Source of the DNA: Symsagittifera roscoffensis | Lineage: Eukaryota; Xenacoelomorpha; Acoela; Convolutidae | Reading direction: 5' to 3' | Assembly: GCF_963678635.1 (NCBI RefSeq) | Contig: NC_087071.1 | Location: 23,262,013-23,326,012 of the forward strand | DNA: 64,000 bases | Shown: in pieces, positions 22,301 through 33,018 of the stretch | How positions within the stretch are numbered: the stretch's first letter is position 1 | How the letters are laid out: every line of letters starts with the position of its first letter | Notes under the pieces: generated by a model | Told to the model about the DNA's origin: nothing | The model's database searches: none | The model's input: only the letters and a program-made list of their open reading frames with translations | Made by a program: the position numbers and the translations under genes

Positions 22301-25300
22301 CCCCCCCCCCCCCGTTTACCCCCCTTTCTTTAGGGGCTGGTAAAAAAAACTTGAGGGGGTGACGTTGAGACATGGCATTTAGTAAAAGACATGGCATACT
22401 TTTTGTAAATTCCCTGCAAACATAAACAAATTTAGTTCTAAAATTAAAATGCATTATAATCAGTTATAATAGATTACAATGAGTTGTTGTTTTTTTAAAA
22501 AAAGATCAATTGTAATGGATTATTTTGGCAAAAGTAATCAGTTTCAGTGCCAAAAACAATGGATTATAATCGATTGTAGGGGATAATAATGGAATTTTGT
22601 TTTTTATAAAACAATCGATTAAGAATGGCAATATAATCGATTTCGTGGTCTGAGTTTTTCATCTGTAATGGGTTATAATGGATCATTGTTGTCTCGGGAA
22701 TCCATTAAAATTGATTAGAACCCATCGACGCTCGATGCGCGTTTTCATCGAGCAAGCTTCATGGGACGCAATCTTTTCTTAATTATGAAGCAAACAAGTT
22801 CCAGTTGTGCTAAACTGTACTGCGATCAAAACTAACTTGCCTGTCGATAATAATCCATATTTTTTATAACAATAAAGCTATCTCCAGCACAAAAATTTAG
22901 CGTGTGATCAGGATAACACTTCCTAACAAGCGACATTTTTCCGAAAGGCATTGGCAAGTAGAACACGCTCCCGGATTGACCAAAACGTCTTATCATACAA
23001 TTTCTATGAAATTTCTATGACAAGCATTTTTTCATAAATGAAAATTAAATGACAAGTTTTTTCTATAACTCAAAAAAAAAGCTTTTTTCGATTAATTTAA
23101 ATTCTGCAAAATTTGGGTTGTGCTCGTAACCAAACACAAGTGACAAAAATCTTGGTGTACTCAAAGCATCAAAGATTGGGCGGTCTTGCATTTACGGCCT
23201 GAATTGTCTTAAAGCTGTCCTTCACAATAAATATAACGAAAGTAACAAAGTTTTAAATTTTGGCAAAGTTTTCCAACGATGACTTTTTTTAATTTGTTTT
23301 TTTTTAACATCAGGCAAAGATTAAGGCATAAATAAACATGCCATACAAAAGAAATAGTAGTTTTCTGCGTTTTTGAAAATAATTGAGGGTAAAGGAAAAA
23401 AGTGCATGTCAACATTGGTGTATCCAAGACTAGGTTATGCACACAAAAAATTAAATTTTGCATGCAAATTTTTTTTCGAAAATGATTGTTTCAGTACAAA
23501 ATTCGATTTGCGGTTGAAAAAAAAACAATTTTGGGGCAAATTAAAGGTCACTTGGAAAAACGTTTGTGTCGCCATCAAACGATATTAGTCATACAATTTC
23601 CATAAAGGGAAATTGTATATTAAGCATTTTTTTCAGAAACAAAAAAAGAACCCGATTTTTTTATCACCAGACTGGTTTATTAGAATGAAACAGCCTCAGA
23701 AATTACTTTTTATATTATTTCAACTGTTTTCCAAAAAGTTCAAATTGTATGACAAGCGTTTTTCCATACGCTTGATGTATGGAATTGTATGAAAATCATT
23801 TTCGGTTTATGGAGGTCAACCCGGGCTTGCTCTGCTGCGCTTACATCCGGCACGAGGGGGTTACTGCGCGTAGATCAGTGTTCCATGCTTTATCTATTGT
23901 TACGCATTGTCGCCTGTTTCGAATTTTCACCTCACTGTGTTCACACTTTTGGTCAAAAATCACGGTTTTGACATACAAAAATCTGTCAATCAAAGGCAGC
24001 CAAGGCCGTTTACTGAATTAATTCAAATAGATAATCAAAACCGAAAAAAAAAATTAAGAAGTTGGAACACTGTCAGATTTGTGTTCTATAAAGGAAACGA
24101 CTTTGGTGGGAATCATACCTGCGCCAAACCAGCCGGAACCTGTTCTGTGCGTATAACTCTGTACGATCGGATATACTGTCCTTCTATTTCACTGCCTGTA
24201 TAGTTCAAACTTAATGTGCAGTTACGTCATTATGTCCTTAAATGTGTCTTAATTTACTATTTGCTCAGCAACCCAAGTGACTAGCAATAGTCTAAATGCA
24301 TGAAATTTAGATAAAATTGACAATATGTAACTCAGAAAAGGCAAGTCTTGCTGGCTGTGGTTACGTTTCCATCGGTCGCACGGTTCTCTGTGAGAATTTT
24401 TTTGATCGCGAACACTGTCAGATTTGTGTTCTATAAAGGAAACGACTTTGGTGGGAATCATACCTGCGCCAAACCAGCCGGAACCTGTTCTGTGCGTATA
24501 ACTCTGTACGATCGGATATACTGTCCTTCTATTTCACTTAGTATCGCTAAAGAGTATCGCTTGTTATGCGCTACCGGCGAGACGGTAGGGTCTGGCCGGT
24601 AGCGCATAACTTTCTCTGGGTCTCTTTGGTCGCAAATAACCTTCTTTGGGTCTCGCCAGTCGCGGAAAAACATCCTCGATCTGGAAAACCTGCAAATCTC
24701 CTCGGACGAAAAAAAAACATCGGTCTGCAGTCTGCTTTTATAATAATAATAATCATAATAAACATAATAAGATTGAATTAAACTCACAAGACGGGGATTA
24801 GTTGCTCTTAGTCATTGATAACAAAGTTAGTAAAATAAAAATTAAACCATGAATCTGTATAAATCGATTATTTGAATTTTGTAGTTTGTCATTGAATAAC
24901 AGGTTCAAATTCTTTCTAAAGATTACAAACTTTTGAAACGGTTTATAGACAGGCAAATTGTTTGATCTTGCGAGTGTGTTTGAAATTGCTGCGCCACGGT
25001 AAAAGAAAGTTTCACAAATTTTGCTTCGTGTTGTCATTGGAATTCTCAAAAAGTCTTCCGTTCTCAAAAGTCCGTTCGATTTGAACCAGGGCTAATTTCG
25101 GTTGTCCAAAATTTGTCCAAGACAATTTATCGGCAACTCGTTATTAAGAATGTTTCTCAGAAAAATCAAATCGTTGTTAAATATAATTGTCAACAGTTTG
25201 CTTTTATTCAAGCAAAAAACATAATCCTCATCCTTCAATTCATGCTGAACTTTTTTTATATGCTTTCAAGGGTTTTAGTCGCAAACTAAACAGGAGATGC

Positions 25301-28300
25301 ATAAAATTTATTGACATTATGCAACTTTCACGAAGCGAAATCCGAACAGAGCTACTCAGTGAGCTTGGCGAAGATCCTTTGATGTAATTAATTTGCGTGT
25401 TTGCTTTTTAAGCCTTTCGGTGATGTGGCATAATCATGACATTTTTTAAAATTGCATCAAACACTGAGGTCTTTCTTCGTGTCTATAAAACTTATTTGTT
25501 TTCTATCATAAGATAAAAGATCGCTTAAAGAGTATCGCTTGTTTAGTTTTTGAATTCTAATTTGTTCAATTTTGTCAAAATTGAAGTCAATTCTGTTTTC
25601 TACTGCCCAGATTATTGCATTTGCTTATATCTGTTTGAATTGAAGAAATGTGAAACCAAGTTCTATTAACTTTTGTATCGTCAGCATATAAAATGAAGGG
25701 TTGTCAATAACTTCTGGCACATCGTCTAGTTTTTTCTTCGAGTGAACCTGTCATCTTGTTATAAAAAAACTTGTTCATATACTAGGGTGAGTGCAGGAAG
25801 TATTGAAATGGGCCTAAAACTTTCAATATTCAAACGAGAAGCTTTTTTGTGTAAAGGATTATTGTGTACTATTTTGCAGATATCTGGAAACTGTATAATA
25901 CTGACTATGCAATTAAACCATTCAACAATATCAGTCAAAGAGAACTGTAAAACGGAAAATTCTATGTTAGGCGATATACAATCATCTGTATTTGTTCCTG
26001 ATTTGCATTTACTCATTTCGTTGAGAATTTTGCATTGCGAAACGAAAATATCTGATCATTATATTCATGGAAAAATACTTTCGCTTGGAACATTCAAGGG
26101 TTTGTTGTTTATTTTGTGCACAGATGCACAAAACTTTGTCTAAGGCCTCACAGATTGCAAAAGCAGAGCATCAACTGATTTTTTTGTATGAATTTTTTGT
26201 GGGTATTTTTGCGTTTCCATTTATCGATCTGAGAAAATTGAAAGTCATTTTTAAATGGAAGTCTTTCAATGACTCAAACAAAAGGCATGAGTGTGATGAC
26301 ATCCAATAGGGGTCTTTAGAGCAAAGAACTGTTTTTTTCTGGATTTGTTAAAGGCTGGATGAAACAACCCACAGAACGTTTCAAGCATTCGTTTTGCATC
26401 GTTCGAGCCATGAGGTCGGTTGTTTAAGAATAACAAACGCAATGATTCGGATTTTGCTTTACGGATGCAAAAACGATTTAAATTTATCTGTTTAGTATCT
26501 ATTTCAAATGCTATTTGACAGGAAAGCGCAGGTTGATCTGAGAAGCTTTGGTTGGGTTCGAAGTTAATCCATAAAAAGAATTGTCTGTTAATATTACGTC
26601 TCGCTGTAAAAAAAAATCTTTATTTGTCAGTAAACCAAGATTGAACTTCAAAATTGATTTCAAAATACTGAATTCAAGTTGGTCATCGCTTGATAAAGTA
26701 TTCCAATCAACTGAACTTGAGTTCAGATTGCCACATAAAATCCAATGCGTTGTGATCAAGTTAGATTCTACCTTATGAACGTTGAGTTGTTTGCTCACTT
26801 CCCTCAAAATTTTTTTAGAATATAAGGACAGTCATGCCGTGGATTGTAAATCGCTGAAAATAGGACTCCTGCATGAGGTGCAGTTTTCCTATCAGAACGG
26901 TGAATTACTTCTTATGCAACCATGTTTCACTAAGCGCAACAATGTCTGTTGATGGATTCACAATTTATTTTCCAGCTTGATTTTCCGTCCAATTGTTAAA
27001 ACTGATCTGCAATTTAGTGACAAAAGTTCTATGTCATTTAGAGGTCAAGAGGAAAAGTTCCTTTTATCAAGAATTCGATCACACTCAGATTGAAGCTCAT
27101 TGTTACAGCCAATTTTGTAAGTGCCCAAAACAAGGCTTCAAGCCATTTGTTTAAATTCTGATTTTTCTTTTTGCATCGAAGAATTTAAATCGTATCTATA
27201 TTGCAGAAATTTCGTTTCGTTCTGACGGTCAGCTTAATTTATAAATTTATCTTCAAATTCATATACGAATTCTATTTCTTTAGATTTCTCAAAGACAAAA
27301 ATATAAGTTTATGATGCCTAGGAGATGAATATAGACAAAAGCAGATTGCAGTATGATGATTTTTTTTATAGAAAAACGTGACACCAATCTGGAATTGCCC
27401 AAAATTAGTCCCGCTTGTCTAATAATAAAGCTGCAACATCCGCTCCAGTTTGGTTCTATGTGATTGAGGAAATGTTCGCCGGAACATCGTCAGCACCGGA
27501 TTTAGGAAGTAGGGTTGATTCCGTTCCAAAACCACAAAAATTCGTCCTACTGCCCACACAAAATATCCCTTTTTCTTTTTATTATTTTTATTTTCGGCTA
27601 ATCAATTTTTTAGCTACTTGAAATTATCTTCAGTCCTAATACACTCAATTTTATCGAGCATAATCAATTATATCAAACTTTATGTCAGTCTCAAGAAGTT
27701 GTAAAAAATTGATTTGGCTTACAAATATTAAAATTCAGTGTTATCATTTAAAATCATAATATTATATTTTAATCAATTAAAATCGTTAATATTGGTTTTT
27801 TCGAGATGATATCTATAAATTTTACGGGCACCACTTAAAAATTATATAACTTGCCGGTAGTTTAGTTGCATTAATTGAAAACTTTCTCTTATCCAGGGTT
27901 GACTAAAAATGCTAATCATACACTTTTCATGGAATTCCATAAATACAACAAATTGCATGAAAGTCTTTAATTTCCCTATATTTAGAAGTTGTATGACTAG
28001 CATTTTTCCATAAGCCAAAAATTATAATTTTCTTACCTTTTGAATTCTCAAATTTTTTTGGTTGTGTTCGTAACCGAACGCAAGTGACAAACCGAACGCA
28101 ACCTTGGTTACTTGAACGTAGAGTAATCAAAACCGTCTCGCATTAGAAATGCATTGGAAACCACCTGAAAGGTCTTAGATCTGTCTCACAAAAAAAATAT
28201 AACAAACATTTTTTGGCTTTTTTGAGTTTTGGCAAAATTTCTCAAAGATGATCATTTTTTATATTTTTTTTTAATTTTCAGACATTGATCATGGCATACA

Positions 28301-30627
28301 TAAACATGTCACACAGTAGAAAAAGAAGTCTTAAGCTTTAATGAAAAAAATATATAGCGAAAAGGAAAAAACCAATCTTAGTTTATCCAGGACTACGTTA
28401 TGCACACAAAAACTTAATTTTGGATGCAATTTTTTTTTTCGAAAAAAATAGTTTTAGTACAAAATTCAATTTGCGGTTGAAAAACAAAACACAAAGAAAT
28501 TTTTGGGGTAATTTCAAAGCTACGTCGAAAAAATTTTGTAGTCGCCATCAAAAATCTGCTAATCATACAATTTCCATATATAGAAATGGTAAAACTCGAT
28601 GACATTTTTTTAGCGAATGTATGAAATTTGTATGATTAGTATTTTTCGTAGACTTAGTTTATGGAATTGTTTGAATAAATTTTTTGTCTATGGAGGTCAA
28701 CCCGGGATTTTACATGAGGCAGAAGGAGGGAGAGATTCGGGATTTTGGGCGAAGGAGGGAGAGGGGCCCGGGTTGAGCTCACATTGAAAGTTAGCGGAAA
28801 AAATGAAAAAAAAACAGCGATCCCCATTGATGAATTATCGATGTTTATTGACACAATAGCAAACTTTATCGATTAATTATTGTTAACTTAGATTACTTTC
28901 AGCGATGAAACAGCGATGAAAAAACTAGCAAAATGAGCAAAACTAGTGCTCTAAGAGGGGTTCGATCACCTAACTTTCCGATGATCAATCATGTATGCTA
29001 TCTTTGCGCTATGAAACCTTCAAGGAACTAAAATCAACTAAAACTCTCATTCGAAAGCTACTAGAATGAGTTAAAATTTCTTAACTTTTGGCAATGAATT
29101 TCTACGGAATCATTACTGAAATAGCTCTGAAAAATTGCAGGTTTATCTATGCAACAAATTCTGAATTGTACGTGATTCAGCGCTGGAAATTAGCGATCAC
29201 TGGCATACTACACAAAAAGCTATAATTAACGGTGGGATTTGAACCCGGGGAGGGCGGCGTTAAAAATTTGGCGAATGAGGTTATTATGACTTTGAACAAG
29301 ATCTATATTTTTAACCTTTTTGTCTTAGACCATTACTTCTCTATGCAAAAATGAGGCATCTTCGTTTAATTGGAACTATCTCTTTTTATCTTTTATGATT
29401 TCTGTCGTTTTTATACATAAGCAGTAGCGTGCCAAGGGGGGATTCGACCTGAACAAAATCAATTTTTTCTAAAGGCGTCTTTGGCGCCAACATGACTACT
29501 TTTGAGGGAGGAGCGCGCGCCGAAGAAACTCAATTTTTGGTCAAAATTACTGCGCACGCCACCGTGCTTATATATTGTTTTTCTATCATTATGAGTTCTG
29601 TGGATTGTTTATAAAACATAATTGAGAAAAATTCTCAACCATTTTTGGTTTTTCGGATTTTTGTTTTTGTAACATTATGATATCTGCTGATTGTTTATAA
29701 AAACATAAGCGAGGAAAAGTTCTCAAACGAATGTTTTTAAGAACCTAACTAGCTGCAAACAAGTTTTTACAGAATAAAATCATTTTTCATTGATTATTGT
29801 GGCAATATAGACATTGGAAATTTTAAAGTAATCGATCGACATACCCCAAACATCCCTTGTCTTGTTTGAATGCGTCATCTATTTGGAATTTTTAATTAGG
29901 AAAATGGTCTGAAAAGTACTGGTCTGAAAAATTTTTCATGCACACTAGTTTACTTCAGGAATTCAACCCCCAACCGACCCAAAGAGTCCCTTGGCATTTT
30001 TTAAGTAATCCATTTTCGGCCGACCCCATCTTTTTTCCAAAGGCGCCTTTGATGCCAATATATACTTTTTTAAGGGGAAGCTCAAGTAAGAAAAAACGAG
30101 ACTTTTTTAGTTGTCAAATTCATCCATAAAGTGCCCAAAAATGGCTTTTTTGACCTAATTCTTTTCTAAAAATTTGCCTGCGGCGCAAACATATTTGTCA
30201 AATATGGTCCTTATGGTGTTCTGGGACAGCTGGAAACTCAATTTGGCCAACCTAAAAAAAAGTGATAATTCGTCCCTATCCTCGAGAAAATAATCCTAGA
30301 TCCGCCCCCTGTGTCTGTTTGAAAGCTTATTTCAAGGTTTTTGAAATTTGGATTTCTAAGGTTTTTACACAATTTATAGCAGAGCGGCCATCAAAAGGTT
30401 CCAAAGTCAGCCAAAATGGTTGTCCTAGAAACAACAAAAACTACATGTAAATCTAACTTTTTTAAGTTTTGTGTGCTTCCGAAGGAGTCGACCAAATCTA
30501 GTTCTTCTTCAACTCTCAAACTCGTGCAGTTTTCGCGGATGTATTGAAGTAAATTGATACAAATGCAGTCAGTATTGCAAATTAATGTCTGGTTACTACC
30601 GTAACGAATTTGAACATAGGAGGACAT
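19340..30627 (-). CDS. CXorf65-like protein, four exons across 11 kb
   Basis: Exons read on the minus strand: 30627-30458, 20783-20628, 20271-20154, 19465-19340, giving 189 aa. Codon phases agree at all three joins. Donors are AA|GTTAGA, AAG|GTTTTT, AAA|GTAACT; acceptors are GTTTTAG, TTCTTATAG, GATCTTAG. Exon 1 encodes MSSYVQIRYGSNQTLICNTD followed by LLQYIREN and EELDLVDSFG, the hallmark N-terminus of the CXorf65 family (small uncharacterised protein, ubiquitin-like-looking start with an IRYG, an LL.YIR and a (D/E)LDL.D motif). Exon 2 supplies YDRSVQLLERGATYIPIV, matching the family's L..R..Y strand. Exons 3-4 give a basic Ser/Pro-rich tail (RRGSSKGQAGNRRSSK). Human CXorf65 is about 183 aa (from memory), close to this length. 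Function is unknown. The first donor is weak, so exon 1-2 linkage is an inference; the last three exons are well supported. Start ATG at 30625-30627 has A at -3. Confidence 0.66.
19726..19915. mobile_element. Relic of the Tc1-like short element
   Basis: Matches 10300-10490 (AGAGCCATCTGTCAATTTT, TTTGAGAAGTTAGCTTTTGC, TTGTCTGA). Lies in the last intron of the CXorf65-like gene. Ends are eroded. Confidence 0.45.
19921..20030 (+). repeat. SINE-like fragment, relative of 42290-43038
   Basis: GCCTGGCCAAATTCGG...CGCAAAAAAACGG.CTTGAGTCGC matches 42401-42520. It is a 5'- and 3'-truncated copy inside an intron. Confidence 0.5.
21251..21835. repeat. Tandem array, about 102-105 bp period, six units
   Basis: Units begin near 21251, 21353, 21458, 21563, 21665 and 21768, each with a GTGACATCA..AGGAGTAAGCCTAAAA start and an AGCTTTTTATACGTTAATTGC middle. 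Units 2 and 3 are virtually identical over 105 bp; the outer units are progressively diverged. It lies in intron 1 of the CXorf65-like gene. Confidence 0.8.
21905..22720. repeat. Cluster of TAATC(G/C)ATTAT motifs around a G/C-run core
   Basis: Many copies of near-palindromic motifs such as ATAATCGATTAT, ATAATCCATTATAA and CATTATAATC occur at 21905-22130 and 22440-22720. The gap between them holds GGGG/CCCC runs, including 16 consecutive C at 22298-22313 and G-runs at 22244-22286. Non-coding. Confidence 0.6.
22970..23825. mobile_element. TIR element, CCCGGGTTGACC family, copy 1
   Basis: The left end CCCGGATTGACC (22970) and right end GGTCAACCCGGG (23814-23825) are inverted. Subterminal ATCATACAATTTC and its complement repeat inside both ends. 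The 856-bp body matches 27893-28706 throughout. No transposase frame. Target duplication not clear. Confidence 0.65.
24065..24193. repeat. 129-bp perfect direct repeat, copy 1
   Basis: Identical over 129 bp to 24410-24538; start-to-start spacing is 345 bp. It contains GGAACCTGTTCTGTGCGTAT. Unlike its diverged surroundings it has no mismatch, so the duplication is recent or the sequence is under constraint. Confidence 0.85.
24410..24538. repeat. 129-bp perfect direct repeat, copy 2
   Basis: Second, identical copy. It is followed at once by a sequence (CGCTAAAGAGTATCGCTTGT, 24545-24564) that recurs almost exactly at 25512-25533, and by a 15-bp inverted repeat. Confidence 0.85.
24563..24610. 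other. 15-bp perfect inverted repeat
   Basis: GTTATGCGCTACCGG (24563-24577) and its exact complement (24596-24610) flank 18 nt. Just downstream, two 30-bp imperfect tandem units (TAAC.TTCT.TGGGTCT..) run to about 24665. The segment is far more GC-rich than the neighbourhood. Confidence 0.75.
24740..27300 (-). pseudogene. Decayed CR1/L2/jockey-like non-LTR retrotransposon
   Basis: Reading on the minus strand, pieces of one ORF2 appear in order: an apurinic endonuclease start with DIVALSETWL near 26950, its GNLNSSSVDWNTL block near 26720, a reverse-transcriptase block FRPISILPALTLVYE near 25790, a catalytic YADD at 25677-25688, and a C-terminal block FFYRGAAISN near 24990. A weak ORF1-like tail lies at 27050-27250. 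The 3' end is an (ATT)n-type microsatellite at 24739-24768. Frames shift and stop many times, so it is dead. It sits in intron 1 of the CXorf65-like gene, in the same orientation. The clade is judged only from motif style. Confidence 0.7.
27487..27565 (+). mobile_element. hAT-like relic, short 5' piece
   Basis: CACCGGATTTAGGAAG and the CCGTTCCAAAACCACAAAA...CCCACACAAAATA stretch resemble the left part of 35643-36071. Very short, low support. Confidence 0.25.
27893..28706. mobile_element. TIR element, CCCGGGTTGACC family, copy 2
   Basis: Left end CCAGGGTTGACT and right end GGTCAACCCGGG (28695-28706), with matching subterminal ATCATACA blocks and a body colinear with 22970-23825. Same orientation as copy 1. 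Non-coding. Confidence 0.62.
28930..29260 (-). repeat. Possible tRNA-derived (SINE-like) sequence
   Basis: Two polymerase III B-box-like motifs are readable on the minus strand: GGGTTCAAATCCC near 29240 and GATCGAACCCC near 28970. The second is preceded by an A-box-like TAGCGCAAAGATAGCA near 29010. No intact cloverleaf forms, so this is at best a degraded tRNA-derived repeat. Confidence 0.3.
29425..29575 (+). mobile_element. hAT-like relic, internal deletion derivative
   Basis: Contains GGGGGGATTCGACCTG, AGGCGTCTTTGGCGCCAA and GAGCGCGCGCCGAAG, all shared in order with 35643-36071. Only about 150 bp remain. Confidence 0.45.
29955..30312 (+). mobile_element. hAT-like relic, 5'-truncated
   Basis: Shares CCGACCCAAA.AGTCCC, TTCCAAAGGCGCC, TTTGCCTGCGGC and AATTTGG.C.ACCTAAAAAAAA with 35643-36071 and ends in CTAGATCCGCCCCCTG, a good form of the complement of the family's CAGGGG end. 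Confidence 0.55.
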
Positions 30628-32104
30628 TTTTAGTTGAATAATTCTTGAATAGCATCAGCAAACACTTTTAGTTTTAGGAAAATTAGAAAGTTTTTTCAAC
30701 TACTGATCAGTAACTTTATAAATAAAGCAACCCTGTGCTTCAATTACCTTACCACACCCAGAGAAAACAGAACTAAGCGCACAAAGTAATGTCAGAACAA
30801 AAATGAACATTTAATGACATCAATTTCGAATAGAAATAAATAAAATATTCACGATAAAATAAAATGACAATTGCACGATAAAAAAATTTCCCGTTAAACA
30901 ACAAAAACTGCAATGATCAATAATTTATTTTGTACCATGTGCTGGAAAAAATTGGGATAGTATTTGAAAATGTATATTTTCCCACGAATAATCACGTTCT
31001 AATTAATATTTAACTTCACGTCGTTTTTGGACTCTGTACGCTGTCCTAATATAATTATGTCTTTCTGAATACTGACCGTTCACTTTTTAAGCATTATGCA
31101 TATTTTCAAGTGTGGTGATGAAATGCGATAATTTCTTTTAATTGGCTTGAATTGAGTGGCAATTGATAAAAACCAAGCCTTTTTTTCTGTTTCAATAATT
31201 TATCATTTATCTTCACGTCTGCTGAGAATTTAAAATAATACAAAGCCTACAAAAAAAAACAGTAGTTGGTTGAAAAATTGACAAAAATGTTCCGCATATC
31301 CTTCGAAAGTCGAAAGAAAATCAAGAAAAAGAGCTAAAGTGGTTTCAAAAATGTTTGCATGATAAGCACTTAAGCACTCCGGGTAACATAGCCAGAGAAG
31401 TATCTGGGCATCCCTGCCAGGAACTTAAGACTTGACCATCCTGACAAGAGTCATCGAGAAAAATCAACCAGAAAAACGACAAAGGAAAATTTTTGAAAAC
31501 AAACAATCTTACAGCCTGTAAGTATCGTAAACCCGGATTTTCGGTGTTAGTCAAAAAGCAATAAAAAATATGACGATTCGAGGCCCAGATACTTCCCTGG
31601 CTAAAAACGAGGGGTCGAAATATGAACGAAACTCATAACAATCAGAATAATCTTACCTTTTTACGTGAAACAAAAACGAAAACCTCTAAATATGAAAAAT
31701 CAATCTGAAAATTTTACAGTCAAGCAAAAATTAAGTAATTGATTCACATTTCTGTTTTTGTCTCATATCGCCTCACGGTGGGAAAATGAAGAACTAGGCT
31801 AGTATTTTTTCCGCAAACACCAGCTATCAAGAACATACTCCTCGCCACATAAATTATAAGTGCAAAATAAACCCTCAAATTGATAAATAAGCTTCTCAAA
31901 GGCGCTTTCAAAAAAGCGCTTTAGATCGAGTATTTAACAGAATCCAGGAAGAGTTTTGAGAAAAAATTTATTTTATTGTTGAACTTCGAAGAAAGTAACT
32001 CGGGGTGATTTTTTATCCAGACAACTTTTGACATTTTACCTGGCCATTTTTGACGAGATTTTTATATTTTCATGAAAGTATTTTTGTTTGAGCTCAATCT
32101 TAAA
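30628..32104. other. Non-coding stretch upstream of the CXorf65-like gene
   Basis: AT-rich. It should contain the gene's promoter, but I see no TATA box or initiator that I could defend. A 20-bp inverted repeat lies at 31390-31602. Confidence 0.35.
31390..31602. repeat. 20-bp inverted repeat bounding 213 bp
   Basis: AGCCAGAGAAGTATCTGGGC at 31390-31409 matches the complement of 31583-31602 at 19 of 20 positions. It may be the ends of a small non-autonomous element; the outer flanks show no duplication. Confidence 0.5.
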
Positions 32105-33018
32105 ACAAGACTGCTCGTATCATGGCGAAGCTCGGTGCATTTACAAAACAGTCCCATACAAAATAGTCCAAAACAAAATAGTCCCAAAAATCAAGTAATG
32201 GAGGAAAAAAACAGTCCAATACAAAGCAGTCCGGTTAAAGGTCGTCGGTGGACGCGCTGCGCGCGCGTCGCCGCTTTGCGGCGATAACCGGCTCCAAATT
32301 TCTACTTAAGTCCTACCCTCTGTTGGCAAGCTCGCAACATGTTGGCGCGACTGCGGTGGTCACTATTTTGTTCATTATGCTTGTTGAACAAAGGACAATT
32401 CTCGGCCTGCCGGCTTGTTAAAACAATTATTAATTAGGACTCTTTTTCGTTCTTTTTCATACTTTTCCGGACTGTTTTGTTTTGGACTGTTTTGTATGGG
32501 ACTGTTTTGTAGAGACACGGTGAAGCCCTGAATTTTTCGACTGCGTTTTAAAATTTATGGAGCAGTAATAACATAAAAAACAATGACATATTAAATGTTA
32601 AAAAAATAAAACTCCACAAAAATCACAAAAATCATCCCCCGCACGCCATATAAAGTACAAAAGAATATATTTCGTTTCTTGTAACAAATCAACTATGGCA
32701 AATAAGCTTCTCTCAACCAATTTGGAACGATTTCTAAGACGGATTAAATCTCCGCTTATGCGTTAATAGCGCGAAATATATCGTGCGTTAATTGTCCCAA
32801 ATTTGCCAAAATGGCAATCTTTAAACCCTCATAACTTTACTAAAAATGATTACAGGTGAAATATCTTTTCAAACTTAAGCTCAAGACAATAATAATTTTT
32901 GAATGATATAAAAAAAATTCCGTCAAAAATGGCTAGTTAAAAAGTCGAAATTTGTCTGAAGAAAAACAACCCACCCCGAGCACAAATATTCCGTTACTTT
33001 CGTATCGAAAGTCGGAAC
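32105..33018 (-). mobile_element. Hairpin-ended element family, copy 5, split by a MITE
   Basis: The hairpin end is visible in two pieces, 32105-32140 (GACTGCTCGTATCATGGCG) and 32512-32535 (GTGAAGCCCTGAA), separated by a MITE. The body then runs to the ACTTTCGTATCGAAAGT palindrome at 32996-33012. Internal motifs match the other copies in reverse. Confidence 0.55.
32141..32506. mobile_element. MITE with ACAAAACAGTCCC ends, nested in a hairpin end
   Basis: Inverted ends of about 42 bp start TACAAAACAGTCCCATACAA on each side and differ at only a few positions. Each end itself repeats ACAAAA(C/T)AGTCC three times. The centre is unusually GC-rich, with CCGGTTA...TAACCGG (32231-32291) enclosing a CGCCGC-TTT-GCGGCG hairpin at 32269-32283. 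Non-coding. Confidence 0.7.

Noticed and set aside
23845-23860. GGCACGAGG resembling a cDNA-library adaptor
   Set aside because: Only nine bases, no cloning-vector context, and expected by chance.
25742-26143. 133-aa plus-strand frame
   Set aside because: It is antisense to the LINE reverse-transcriptase fragment (FRPISILP on the minus strand).
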